From: Branchiostoma floridae
Taxonomy: Eukaryota; Chordata; Leptocardii; Amphioxiformes; Branchiostomatidae
NCBI RefSeq assembly: GCF_000003815.2
Contig: NC_049996.1
Location: 16,133,452-16,197,451, forward strand
Reading direction: 5' to 3'
Length of the DNA: 64,000 bases
Position numbers and translations under genes: made by a program. Of the stretch, positions 22,306-35,029 are shown piece after piece; position 1 is the first letter of the stretch; the number at the start of each line of letters is the position of its first letter. Under the pieces are notes generated by a model. That model was not told the origin of the DNA. It saw nothing but the letters and a program-made list of their open reading frames with translations, and searched no databases.

Positions 22306-25300
22306 TCAGTCTGCCTCAGTCTTCAAGTGTTTCTTGGCGGGCTCGTCCTCCTTGACTGACTCCTCCAGACTTCGCTTGGCCGTGGCAGACGTGGCCTCCA
22401 TCTTCTGCTGTGGCTCACCTGAGGAGGAAAACAGCGGTGTGAGACCAGCTGATGGATGAACAATGGTATGAGTCAACTGAATGTTCAGGAAACACAGCAG
22501 GGAAGAACAGTGGTACATGGTATGATACCAACTGAGGGTTCAGGAAAAAGCATGGAAGAACAACAGTATAAGACCAACTGAAGGTGCAGGAAACAGCAGA
22601 AATGGTAGTATGGTACCAGCCAGGGTTGTAGCCAACCTGAAATCATTTTCCGCCCCCTATCAAACACCCAAGGCGCAAGAGGTCACGGAGCTTTCCTAGA
22701 GAGGTTTGGGCATGTTCCCCAGAAAGTTTTGAAATCTAGACCCTCTGAAACCCTATTTCCTGCAATCCAGGTGGTCATACCCTTGACCCTATGACCTACC
22801 ATCACTGCCCTCCCCGTCGCTGTCCAGTCGAGTTTTCTTCCCCTGGAATGTTGTGCTTCTGTCGTTGTCCCGGCTGTCCCGGTCTCCATGGTAACGCCCG
22901 CGTCCCCTGCCCCGACCCCGTCCGCGGCCCCGCCCGCGGCCGTGTCCAAACTTCATCTTCTTCTTCTGCTGTCGGACTTTACTCTGGTTCTCGTACACCT
23001 GCAGCCAGTGGGTCTTCTCTTCCTCACCTGTAACACACAGGTAAAACACAGGTAACATCAGTACACCTGCAGCCAGTGGGTCTTCTCTTCCTCACCTGTA
23101 ACACACAGGTAACACACAGGTAACATCAGTACACCTGTAACACACTTCTGCTGTCGGACCTTACTCTGGTTCTCATACACCTGCAGCCAGTGGGTCTTCT
23201 CTTCCTCACCTGTAACACACAGGTAACACACAGGTAACATCAGTACACCTGTAACACACTTCTGCTGTCGGACCTTACTCTGGTTCTCATACACCTGCAG
23301 CCAGTGGGTCTTCTCTTCCTCACCTGAAGATACAACACAGACGACACAGTTAACTGTTAACTGTCAACTGAAACAACTTGTTCCAAACTTCCATGACCTT
23401 GATCCAGTATACATTCTACAAAGTTGACCCCACAGTTGACAGTAACGGGAGGGGTCCAAAGTCCGGTAGGGGTCCAAACTCCGGTAGGATTTTAAAATCC
23501 TTTTTGCGGAGATATGCATAAGTGTCTGCACATAATAAGTACAACTTGTTATGGACTAAACCTTGTTGTAAATATCTGAAAAGTCAGAGTGTGTGTCCAA
23601 ATTGGTAATCCCCAACAGATAACGATTGAAAAAAGTACACATGTTTGACGCCTTCCGAGCATGCTGACGAGCGAACTTATCGAAAACATGGCCCGGGAAA
23701 CTCTTAAATTATTCATCGTCAAATACGAAATGTGAAAAGATACCACCACAGATGAGAAGGATATCTATAAGACTTCCTAAAGAAGCACAGCTATGCCGTG
23801 TCTTTGCTTTTATAGTTGGATAATCGGAGCTAAATTATGCCGCATGTTCACGGCCCTGTCACCCCCGCCATCTTTGGCAATCACCTATGAAGGAAGCCGA
23901 GCGAAGCTCAACACGATGGAGTTGGTCAACTCGTCAGTAGAGTACCGATCATTCAAGAAAATCGATCCCTACCGACTAAAGAAATCCTGTAGTCATTTCT
24001 GCTGTTAAAAACGAGGTTGAAGCGGGAAATTAAGAAGCCGAAAGTGAAAAAGTGTAATCACAGGCAGATGTAAACAAATGTGCCGCCATTTTGATTTTTG
24101 GCGACAGGTTGGTTTCGCCGTGAGAGGTAAACCTTGTAACTAAACGTATTTAAATATGCAGCGTAATTCAAAATATTGCATATATTTGTGACAAAAAATA
24201 GTATTGCAGAAGGTTAGTGTTATTTTGCATGCATAGGATGCTTAAAAATATACAGAGATGGCTTGGTTGTTAACTTATCGGAGTTTGGACCCCCTTTTTG
24301 TGTTAGAACGTTCCACTGAAACGCAAGTCAAAACCTGCCAATAGTTTCGCGCGCTATCAAACTACAGTTCGGTAGTTGCTGCCGTTAAATGAAATGTATG
24401 TCTGCACAGCTTCAATCACAGTTATATGGTTGTTAACAAGATCTTGACTTGTTTTTGATGGGTTCTCAGTAAAATGTACGATGACAAAAGCCATGCGCAT
24501 TCACTTAGAACAGTAATCGGACATTGGATCCCCCCCCCCGTTACTGACCTACCATGACCTTGACCCCACAGCTAAGTACTGACCTCCAATACATTGACCC
24601 CACAGCTTTTCAGTATTGGCTTCCATGACCTTGAACCCACAACAGGTCAGTACTGACCTTCCATGACCTTCAACCAACAGTTGTTTGGTACTGAACTTCT
24701 ATGACCTTGACCCATGACAGTACTGACCTTCCAATACCCTGCAGGTCAGCTCCTCCCCCTTTAGCGTCACCTTCCCATCAGCCTCCTGGGCAGCAGCAGC
24801 CGCAGCGCCTGGCGAGGCGAATCTCACGGTGCCCTGGAGGGGGGAGGGGGTGCACAGGGTCAGCTTTACATGGTGAAAAAAAAAATCTTTACACTCCATC
24901 CAGAGGTGTTAAATTTGTCCTGACCACAAATATCTGCGACACAAACAAACACTTAAAAAACCATGCCTACATTTTTCATGGAGATAAAATGTAGGCAAAG
25001 TAGTACAGCATTGGCCATCTGAAATGAATGTCAACAGGACACATGTACATGTACAGCTAGGAACTTTGCACACCTGACAACAGCATACCTTGGCAGCTGT
25101 ATGTAAGAAAGTATTAGCCCACTCATGGTACTTGTGTTACCTGTACCAGCAGTAACTCTCACCTGTGTGTCTCCCTTGTTGAAGTCGATCCACTTGACGT
25201 CTCCAAACGTCTGGAACACCTTGGAGACCTCCTCACGGATGGTGTCATCTGGCGCACCTGTGTGAGGGACAGGTGTGCAGATATTTGTCATTACCTTACT

Positions 25301-28300
25301 TTACTTAGTCCCATCCTAATGCCTGAGGGTCGGGACTATGGTAGCATCCAGTATCAGCCTCCTGTCTCTTGATCTGTGGGTGCACTACCTTGTCATTATT
25401 TGCCAACACCCCACAAGCATAATCCAGTACATGGTAGGATACAGAAGTAATAGCCAAATTGAGCTTGAAAATTTACCCTGTAATCTTGAAAAATGGCTTA
25501 GGCCAAAAATGTATCAAGGTTAGATAAAGGTCCAAAAAATAAAAATCTATTTTGATTTGACCTATCCAAAAGTATCTCCAAGCAGATGTTGGTGTGGAAG
25601 ATGTGACCTTTCTACCATATCTCCCGTTTTCTGTCCGCACTCCCAACAAGAAAATCATAGATTGGTCACAATTTTCCCCACCAACTTCTGCTCGGAGAGA
25701 AATCCAAAAGTATACAAACAAACACTGCAACACAATTACAGACAAACGTAGTGCTGTAAATGCATTTAAGTTCACGGAGATTTAATTTCGCGGTAGCGGG
25801 AAAATGGACATTTTGCAGTGGTTTTAAGTTCGCGGTAACACCTTGCACTGCAGTCTCTTACTGCTGTAGAAAACCACCGCGAACAATTCTGCATTTACGG
25901 TACTCTGAACATCAATACATACCTGAGAAGTGGAGAATGCAGCCCTTGGTATATTCCACATCTTTCTGTTTTTCCTCTGCTTTCTTCTTCTCCAACATGT
26001 CTGTCTCTTCTTCCAGCTTCTGCTTCTCTTCCTCCTTTTTCTTCTTCTTTTCTTCCAATTTCATGTTGAAGTACTCGTTCCTAAAGGGATATCAAGTTTC
26101 ATTGGATATCAGAGATATCAAGTTTCATCACTCATTCCTGTTGAGATTATCACTCATTTCTGAAGGGATATCATATTTGATCACTCGTTCTTATAGGGAT
26201 AAGTTTCATCATTCGTTCCTAAAGGGATATCAAGTTTCATCACTTATTCCTGCAGGGATATCAAGTTTCATAATTTGTTCCTAAAGGGAAGGGGTATCAT
26301 GTTTCATTGAGTTCTACAGGGATATCATGTTTCCATGAACCATGAACCTCATTATTAATGAACTCACTCATCCTCTCACCTTATCATTCCCTCCCTCTAC
26401 CAACACCTGCATCAACCATTGATTCAACAATGTTGGGCACATTTGGCCAACTCACCTTGACAATTGTAACTAAACTGTAGCTTCGTCTACACTACAAATA
26501 CATAAATTTTAATCTTTTCATAAAATTTTCATCTTTCATTAGAGGTAAAAAGTCTTAAAGCCTACTTGTAAAAGGTAAAAAAAGTGTCTTGAAACCTACT
26601 TGTAAAAGGTAAGAAAAGTCTTGAAACCTTGTAAAAGGTAAAAAAAAAGAAAGTCTTGAGACCTACTTGAACATCTTCTTGACGTCCTCCCCCTTGTACT
26701 GGACTCCTTCCATTTCCACAAACTTCTTAGCATCGTCCAGACTGCCGAAGGTGGCGAACACTGAACCCTGGAGGGGGAATGTAGCAAACCATCTGTTATA
26801 TTTTACATGATATGACATGTAGCAAACACTTGTCATACATGTATAGAACATGATAGACTAAAATGTTGACTGGGAACGTGGCAATGAAGGTTTCCCACTG
26901 TCACAAGTAGTTTTACAGTGAACAAAACACAACTCTAACCTAATCATGTACATAACTGACCAAACTCTACAGCAATGAGTCACTTTCAGTTCATCAAAAT
27001 GTTACAATAGCTATCATGTCCCCCAAAAGGGAACAACTTTGCCATTCCCTACCTTGTCTATCAGACAAATGTCTTAAAGAATGTCTTAAGATCCTCCAAC
27101 TGACCTTGAACTCCTTGTTCTCATTACGTCTCATGTAGACCGTCTCCACCTTGCCCTTGTCTTGGAAGAACTCCTGGATCACGTCTAAGGTGTCGTCTTG
27201 GTGGAACCCTTTCTGTAAGGACAGACGGCAAGGCATCTTAGAACATCAAGAGGGTCTTAGAACATCAGGGCAGACTAAGAACACCAGGGGGGTCTTAGAA
27301 CAACATGGGTGTTTTAAAACAACAAGGGGGCCTTAGAACAAGAAGGGGGTCTTAGAACAACAGAAAATAACTTGTATGGGGGTCCAGAATGTTTCTGAAA
27401 GTTATCAAGGATTTCAAGAAGTAAGAAACTGTAGACTATCTGGTTCCTCTTGCGCTTGATAAATGTACCGTTATACCAAGGTTTCCACAAAGTTGTGTAC
27501 TGTTGAACATCCCATATTGTATTGTCCAACTAACATTAGGTAAGTAAACCAAAACAGAACTTACACAGTACACAGTCACATGTACATGAAGGTAAGGTAC
27601 TTACACAGTACACAGTCCTGGCCTTGTTTTCCGACCTCCACTGCTCTGTGTTTTTGGGCAGAGCTTTGCTGGGGACTCTCCTCACCTTCGTGTGGTCTTC
27701 ACTAACCTGGGAGAACAACACAGTTAATGGCATAATGTTACAACACGGACGCTATATTCATCAAGTTCATGTATACAATGCTACGTAAGTTTCACTGTAG
27801 AAACAGAAATTACTATCAACTCTACTTTACTTCGCTCTTGATATTTTCTTGGGTCCAGTAAGCCCCAAAATGTGTGAGCGCCTGCCGATATAATCTGTTC
27901 ATTCTTTAAATGGTCAAAGATCCAGTCCACTGATTTTTTCATGTCTGATTTTTTTGGACCAGTTCAACCAGAAAAAATGGTTTTGTACCGGTATAAGCTG
28001 TAACCTTATTGTAAAGTGATCATTCTCAGTCTCACCTCCATGAGTTTGCTGGGAGATTTTTCAAGAGCTGCACAGATGACATCATAGTCTTCAGACAGAG
28101 CCTGTAACAGAACAGGGGACAGAGTATTAATATATCAGGTAGGGGTTAGTGGGGGACAGAGCCAACTTAGTCTGGTTTAAATTTCACTACTATGATTATG
28201 AATCAATGAAGTATAACTTTTTCTTTGGTCTGCAGACTCCCAAATTACAACACCTGCTGTGAAGGTAACTCATCTCTATACACAAAAAGCAAGAAGCCTG

Positions 28301-30136
28301 GGAACAAGGAACATCAAATTTCTACAGGTACAGAACCTTTGAAGGTCACCTCTAACTCACCTTGAGTCTGTTGAACTTGACCAGAGTCTCCAAAGGAACC
28401 CCTTGGAAGTGCAGGGTTAAGGAACATGCACACAGGTGCTGATAAACTGGTAATAATCTGTAGTAAACCCAAATGTCCATAAAATTTGCATGTTGATTTG
28501 ATGTTTGTATTAAAAGAAGTGTATCCATGTTCACCATCTGGTACACCTGCCCCTTGATACACACCAGGTTTCTAGGCATGCAGCTGTGACATGTAGTGTT
28601 AACTCACCATTTAGACTAACTCGTGGTAACGTGCATGCGTACATGAGGAACTGAAGAAGATGTACCCTTAGGCAGACTGGAGAGACGTCTAATGAATGAC
28701 TCTGAGAAGAATAAACCAGTAGAAATTGCATTCTGGAGTGGTGTCAGTGATTGGAACTCTACCAAAGGGTACAAGCACAGTTCAAGGAGACACAATGTGT
28801 GACAGCAGCAGTATTTGGTTTACATGAAAAACCCTCTGCTTACCTAACTCTTGATTCTGGAGGCCTGAATGCTATAGAAGTCTTTGAATTGTTTCTACTA
28901 CTATTTCTCATATTGTTTCCTTCTACACTTGTTGTTGTTGTTGTTATTATTTATCATATTGTTTCCTTCTACCATTGTTGTTGTTGTTGTTGTTGTATGT
29001 AATGTTATGTTTGGTTGCTAAAGACATATATTGTGTGAAAAGCAAAGAATAAAGTTCCATCAATCCAATCTTTACTATTGGTAGTTAAACCATTAGAGTG
29101 AATCCGGTATGGACAATTGTGAACTGTGTTGAAGGATACAGCCTTCGTCTTTCTTGATCTCTCCCTGCAGGAAGCGATCTCGGGTCAGGTTGTGGTCCCC
29201 GAAGTAGTACTGTAGGATGGGAGGAGAGATTAAACAGAGATTAGCAAGGATTAACTTTTAAACTGCAAACAGGAGAGAAGGCGTCAGTCTGTTGTGTCCT
29301 GATCTTTGCTCTTCAACTTCAAGTGACATACCTGCAACTCTCCCAGTATTTATCTAGCCTAGACTTGTAATACTAGTACTATCAGCTGCAACTTCTGTGT
29401 CTGGTAAATAGTTCCAGTTGGAGACAGTTCAAACACTGATTAAAGTACCATATTATTATAACTATTGACTGATAATTATAACTAAGGCTGAGGAATTTTT
29501 GGGAAAAGACATACATTGGCACTGGTGGATCAGAGGTTTGTTTTGTGGTGTTGGTTTTCACAACAGTCTGTATGATTGATGGTCAAAACACTAATCACAA
29601 AGTCCTTGATTTCATCACTCGTTAGCAAGTTTCTTGTATATACAACAAACTTGCTAACGAGTGATGAAGCTGTTCATGGATGCCTCATACTGATATATCT
29701 TGGAGTTAAAAAGTCATGTTATAAATTAGCTGTTAAGTTAGAAAGCTGTCAAGTCTGGAAGCCAACTTGTTTCCCAACTTCCAAGCAGTTACATGAAGTA
29801 CAACAAAGATACCAAAGTCACTTTGAAGAGCCTGCCTCCACAGTGATGTCTTTGTCATCATATATTGGCGTTATGTAACATTCAAGATAGTGTCATGGTT
29901 CAGTGTGTAACATCAGGATGATATTTGAGATGTCAAAATGTTCCAGGTCTTTCCAAACTAAAAGTCTTTTAACTAAGAGATTATAATTTATAATATCTTC
30001 TGCCCACCTCCACCTGCTGGTAGATTTTCCTCTCCAGAGCAGTCGGTTCTGCGGTCGGTTCCACAGCGGGGGTTTCGGCGTCAGGTTCCTTCTTGGGTTC
30101 TGTTTTCACGTCTCCCTTGTTCTCAGTCTCAGCCAT
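22306..30136 (-). CDS. SSB: La ribonucleoprotein (lupus La autoantigen)
   Basis: Twelve exons (30136-30008, 29209-29140, 28401-28361, 28101-28036, 27706-27605, 27212-27105, 26767-26667, 26080-25923, 25257-25163, 24833-24728, 23027-22800, 22418-22306) join in phase to 438 aa; human La is 408. The La motif starts near residue 36 and includes YYFGDHNLTRDRFL (44-57) and DEGWVPLETLVKFNRL. RRM1 spans about 133-205 (YMRRNENKEF, VFATFGSLDDAKKFV), then a Lys/Glu-rich helix linker. The atypical RRM2 runs about 258-330 (VKWIDFNKGDTQ). The tail has an RG-repeat (RGRGRGRGR), FQGKKTRLDSD and a basic end resembling a nuclear localisation signal. La binds 3' UUU-OH of RNA polymerase III transcripts in the nucleus and stabilises them. 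Introns carry junction-derived minisatellites. Confident ortholog. Confidence 0.95.
23048..23330 (-). repeat. Three tandem copies of La exon 11 start with acceptor
   Basis: Copies of the acceptor (TGTGTGTTACAG) plus GTGAGGAAGAGAAGACCCAC and onward to AGTAAGGTCCGACAGCAGAA occur near 23060-23098, 23141-23217 and 23262-23327. The two longer copies encode GEEEKTHWLQVYENQSKVRQ like exon 11. The frame stays open through the spacer. Confidence 0.88.
24540..24727. repeat. Minisatellite at La exon 10 donor
   Basis: Units of TACTGACCTTCCATGACCTT GACCCACAG repeat; the exon 10 donor at 24719-24735 (TACTGACCTTCCAATACCC) is the terminal unit. Confidence 0.8.
25754..25900. mobile_element. MITE, family A, copy 3
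   Basis: CTGTAAATGCATTTAAG at the left and GCATTTACGG at the right with the same internal TTCGCGGTAG motifs. It lies in the intron between La exons 8 and 9 and is shorter than the other two copies. Confidence 0.8.
26081..26335. repeat. Minisatellite at La exon 8 acceptor
   Basis: Units of CTCGTTCCTAAAGGGATATC AAGTTTCATCA repeat at least seven times. The first unit (26073-26100) contains the true exon 8 start and acceptor (CTCGTTC then CTAAAGG). Confidence 0.82.
26540..26662. repeat. Minisatellite at La exon 7 donor
   Basis: AAAGTCTTGAAACCTACTTG TAAAAGGTAA units repeat four times, ending in the true exon 7 donor at 26655-26670 (GTCTTGAGACCTACTTGAAC). Confidence 0.8.
27230..27365. repeat. GTCTTAGAACA minisatellite beside La exon 6
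   Basis: Six to seven units of GGGGGTCTTAGAACAACA-type sequence. A relation to the exon junction is not clear here. Confidence 0.7.
27558..27604. repeat. Duplicate of La exon 5 donor
   Basis: ACTTACACAGTACACAGTC at 27559-27577 repeats the exon 5 end and donor at 27599-27617, separated by 21 bp. Confidence 0.75.
27800..28010. mobile_element. TACCGGTA-ended repeat, family C, copy 2
   Basis: GAAATTACTATCAACTCTAC, AAAATGTGTGAGCGCC, CAGTCCACTGATTTTTTCA and TTTTGTACCGGTATAAGC follow the same order as the copy at 40090-40509. The 5' end is not recognised. Confidence 0.55.
29611..29668. repeat. Perfect 22-bp inverted repeat, 14-nt loop
   Basis: TTCATCACTCGTTAGCAAGTTT (22 bp, 29611-29632) is repeated exactly inverted at 29647-29668. 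It lies in La intron 1. Confidence 0.85.
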
Positions 30137-31829
30137 GTCTGATCCTTCTGCATAGGGGAGTTATGAAGTATGACATATGGGTAAATCTGAAATTCAGAGC
30201 GCTTTTCTCACAGTGATTAAATAAAACATAGGCTATGTGCCTTTGGAACAGTGACTAGTGAGTACCTTATCATATAAACTACGGCTTTGAGTTTTGCTCT
30301 TAAATACTATCCTTCACATGTTTATAACTACATACAACTAGAACGATTTCTAGACGATTTCTCCCAAGTTAGGGAGACCGGGAATACAGGATAGCCCTTA
30401 CTTTTATTCTGTCTTTATACACATATATTCTACTTGTAAATATTACTTTATATGCTAACAAAACCTCATCGCTAAACTTCTTTTTTTTGCTCGGTATTTA
30501 GCGGCGAACTCTGGATCTGCGGGCGGGCCCGGTCGGCATGTCGGCCCGCCCACTTTATTGATAATTTTTGCGCGGACTGGCAGCGCTCTTATGTCACTAC
30601 AGTGGCAAGCTTTATTGAGAAATATAACTGAAGTATATTATTATATGTAACATAGTTTCATAACAGCCTATGTGTATTAATTTGAGATTACAGTGAGCGG
30701 CGCACATCCCCGGGCCGACATGCAACATATACCCGCCAACGAGCTAGCACCCCGACGTTGATCGGGCGTTAAATAAAAGTGCCAAACCGAAGAGAACGTT
30801 AGAATTAGAGCGACGAGGTCTTGTTTAAATATAAAGTTATATCTAAAATTTGGATATATGTGTGTAAAAGCAGTATAAAAGCAAGGGCTATCCTGTATTC
30901 CCGGTCCCCGTAACTTGGGGCGAGTCGGTAGTAAATAGTTGGGGCGAGTTAGTCTTGGGGCGAGTTGACCTGTTTCCAACTAGAACAGCCTACTGGCACC
31001 ACAAAAATAATTTAGTAATACCGGTAGTAACACAGTGCACGGGGAGGTGGGGTTTACCCAAGAAAAATGTCGGAAAAACATCGGCGCGTGCATGTGGGTA
31101 TATGATGGTTTTTCGTCGGAATTAACGGTGATCCGTCTTGCCCTTTGGATTTTCGTAGGAAAACCGTATTCCAATGTCGATTTTCCAATGATATAACGGC
31201 ACTTATCCGATGGACTTTTAACTTCCGACATTAATCTGATGGCCTTCCGACGACAGTTAATGGTTTCATGTCGGGTTTTTTTTCCTACAGAGTTCCGATG
31301 CAGGTCACCTAGACAACAAGTTAACAAACGTGGCAGATGGGATTTCCCCGCTTGGATGTGGCCATGGCAACGCCACTGAGTGACGAATAGCTTCTTTATT
31401 GGTTACCATGGCTACTGAATGATTGACATCCGTGATCGTCGCGATTTGTTTTGTTTTCTCAGCTGTGGCGTTAAGAATATGAATAATTAAAGAAAAAAAG
31501 GTAACTTAAGACGATCACTTTGAACCCAGAAAATGTGGGTTCGACCCCTTGATAGGACATTATTTTTTAATGTTTTCCCGAAGGGCAAAACACATTGGTT
31601 TGACCAAGGAGTTTGTTTTGACTCCCTTTTTGTTGCGGTAGACAAACAAAACAAATTCTAGAGTCAGTCTGAAGACAAGCTGGACATCTCCGCGAAAGGT
31701 ATATAGGGTAGGCCCGAAGGCTTCCCCTGGCAGAATGGCGATCCAGGCGACCAAGCCAAGATAGAGCAAACATCACGCTTCAGATTAACTTCATCAGCGT
31801 GAATGACAGCTACCCCAGGTGATGTGGAA

Positions 31830-32325
31830 CACATAATTCATGCACAGAGTTGTCTATGCTCGCATACTTTAGAATGTGGTTTATAAAATGGCCACATTAT
31901 GTATTTTTCACAAAACTGTTCATAAAGAAACAGATTTAAGTGATTTTGCCAAGAACAATCGCGTATATTTCATGGTGCGTCAAACCCATTCACAAAACAT
32001 GTTTATTATTAGAGGAATTCAATAAATAAAAATATTTAATAAATTATGTTAATGAGGTCCTGAAAACTCAAGGATGTACACACCACTCGTACTAAGTTGT
32101 CTACGCTTGCATACTTTGAATGTGGTTCTTAAAATAGCCATATCATAACCGTTTCACAAAACTGTACAAAAAGAAACTGATTTAAGTGATTTTGACAAGA
32201 ACAATTGCGTATATTTCATCGTGCGCCAAATCTGTTCACAAATCATGTTTATTATCAGAGCAATTCAATGAATACAAACCTTTTGATAAATTATGTTAAT
32301 GAGGTCCAGTTAATGAGCATTTTCT
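31830..32325. repeat. Two tandem copies of a 250-bp unit
   Basis: AGTTGTCTATGCTCGCATAC, AAACAGATTTAAGTGATTTT, CGTATATTTCAT and AAATTATGTTAATGAGGTCC recur in order from about 32095 with 10-15% divergence. Nested in the 31031-34539 element. Confidence 0.8.
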
Positions 32326-33211
32326 ATTGCTGAGCCGTCAACCCAGTTGCTTATCATAGATAGATGGACCAAAAAATGAATACCACACTTTCTTGATTAA
32401 AGCACCTTTGTTTGGGAAATAAAAATGTTTTCTGACTGATCTGTTATGGACCTCCTACCTTCAACTACTATTGTACTATGTACATGTGCAACATATCTCT
32501 TGCGTATGCGGAAACCTTCTGGCGTCTTTCATACAATTTTTGCAGATGATTGCGGGACGTCCAGAATTTTTTTTTAACGTTACGTGTTCTAATTCTGCGG
32601 AAGATTGCAGGACGTATTGCGGAAGATGCAAAACGTCGGCAGAAACTTGAAGCGCATTTCATGGCCGTTACCGATGACACATCTTTTATAAAATCGTTAT
32701 GTCATCCACTTGCGTGAAAATATCTCCATGGCTTTCATGGACCCATTTCGACGCACAGTATTTTTAAACTACGGTGATTCAGAAAAAATACTACCAATTA
32801 TCGGACAGTGGTTATCTTTTTTTTTATTTACTTAGGATTCACCTGGGTAGATGGGGGGGGGGGGGCGAAGGAGGCCATATATATATAGGATTCACCGCAA
32901 AGGCTCATGGAGCCACTCAAACGTTTTGGGTTATAATACTGTATTGTGAAAGATGTCTGTTAACCCTTGACTTAATCAATCAAACAATCAAAAATGGTTA
33001 ATTAGTAAAACAAAGTACTGGCAGCCAGGGGATGAATTGTGACTTGTTGTACATTAAAATCTCTGCTTACTTAATATAATTAACATACACAATCAATTTC
33101 TAGCACGTGATTGCACTTTAAAACAAATGATCTCGGAGAGAATTGCTGTTTAAGTGGATAGTTCATTTAACATGAATAAAAGCATACATAGTTTACAGTT
33201 CATAAACATTG

Positions 33212-33690
33212 TCATTTTTTCTCGTTGAGAAGCCTTAGCATTGATGGTACAGGACTGTTGCGGAATCTTGTAGTGCGGAAGGTAGGTACGGTCAGTGTTT
33301 GTGAATTCCGCAGGTTACGGCCATGCGTCTGACCACGGGTTTGCGGTAACAGGTGTGCAGTTCTTTCTGACTTCTGCATACTGGATGCAAACCTTCGGCA
33401 GAGGTTGGTTCTTCTTTCCTCCAGTGTTTCAGGCTTCAAGTCCGCACTGTTGCAGGGCTGATGAGTAGTCAGTGTAGTGTCGCCCGAGGATTGTTCGGCA
33501 GGCGCGTCTCTGTACAAGTTCCAAGGTTGCGGTCTGTTTGCTTGTAAGACTGTTGTGGTACACTGGTGCACAATATTCCAGAATAGGCCTGATAAATCCA
33601 CAGTACACCGTTACCAAGTCAGCCACCGGTAGTCCGAACGTCTTAAACAGTTTCAGATTGTACCCATGGGAAAGCAAGTCCGAGGAAGCT
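33212..33690 (-). mobile_element. CR1-like LINE reverse transcriptase C-terminus, frameshifted
   Basis: The minus strand encodes VYCGFIRPILEYCAPVYHNS, LELVQRRACRTILG and, after a frameshift near 33430, LEERRTNLCRRFA. These match the thumb and tail of CR1/L2-type LINE reverse transcriptases. No endonuclease or polymerase core is present, so it is a dead 5'-truncated copy. Confidence 0.75.
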
Positions 33691-35029
33691 TATTCCATAG
33701 CGATGTCAGGTTGATCCGTTTTCTACTCGTATGGTCTGGCCAATGCATGCTTGACTTTGTCTTTTTTATCAAGTGATAATATCCAGTCTATTATCTTGTT
33801 AATAACTATAGTCTGTGTGGACTGTCTTTGGCTGAGTTCATGTTAACTTTCGAAACGTGTTAGTTCCTAGATTAGTGTTAGTATTAGAGAGTTAGTGTTA
33901 AAGTGACAAAACAAACTTTTGAGAAAAACAGTGAAACATTAATAAATCAACAGGAAATCAAACTCAACAGGAACAAAACGGATAAATTTATCAATAGATA
34001 ATATAAGATAAATCGGTTCTTCCGTGACAGCACATCTCCATCCTCAAACTTTGACGGTATTGACAAACCTGAAGAATGGGAATACACGACATTAGTCATG
34101 ATCAACATAATGCACTGGTCAACTAGCCACCGAAAGTGACAGTGGTTTCAAAAAGTGGGCATCCTAAAAAAATTGTTAAATTACCCTAGTTAAAAAATGT
34201 AACATAAAAGGAAATATGTAATCAACAAAACAGTATCAACTCTGTAGCTCGTTTATTCATATCGAGATATTCCTACATTATCCTGTTAATCGGGGCCTGA
34301 CGCCTGTCATGACCTCAAGTGACCTCCAGTCGGTGCGTTAAAACCGACACATTTCCAACATCTATTGGGAACGCATCGGAAGACTGACGGAAAAACAATG
34401 GGCGGGCGCCATTGATTTGGCCTGATTTCTGGATTTCTGTCGGATCCAACATCGGAAAATCTGAATTTGAAAATCCGACACAAATCTTACATAATTACGT
34501 TACCAACCCATTGACAATCCGACCTCCCCGTGCACTGTGTAACAAGTCCACAAATTATGCCTGAACATCATTGTACTGTATGTAAAGACATAAGTCTACA
34601 TAAACTTTCATTCTATTATTTGTTAAATTGTGTTTCTGTCAACATTCAAAAGACCACAGCTTCTACTTCAGGTACAGGTAAAATAACCGTATACTAGGCA
34701 CAGGTCCGGACCTGTACCTTTGTTACCTGACGGTACATGTACGTTCAAGGATTTGGGTGCATGAGAAACAAAGGGAATGAAAGGCTGAAAATTTATAAGT
34801 GGGACGAACACGAGTCTAAAAGTACAATTATGAAAGTATCAACACCCGTGCAACAATCGCACATTTAGTAAAATAACCCCAAAACTAGTGTTACGTTTAG
34901 TATAACTTTGGAAACTGGCTGAAACTGAAACTACTGCTTTTACTTCTCGCCAAGTGGGGGAGGGGGGCATATTTTTTTTAACAATTCTGTATTTTACCTA
35001 AATAAACGAGAATTCTACCTTATCCAAAC

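Larger units (their letters stand above)
31031..34539. mobile_element. TIR-bounded DNA transposon-like element, TAA target duplication
   Basis: CACAGTGCACGGGGAGGT at 31031-31048 is inverted exactly at 34522-34539, and TAA flanks both ends (31028-31030, 34540-34542). A three-base TWA duplication is typical of PIF/Harbinger. Inside, subterminal GTCGGA/TCCGAC motifs are scattered, but I find no transposase; a CR1-like LINE piece occupies 33212-33690. It is probably a nonautonomous or gutted copy. Confidence 0.65.

Noticed and set aside
31500-31560. tRNA-like GTGGGTTCGACCCC block
   Set aside because: Only a T-arm-like motif; no cloverleaf can be drawn.
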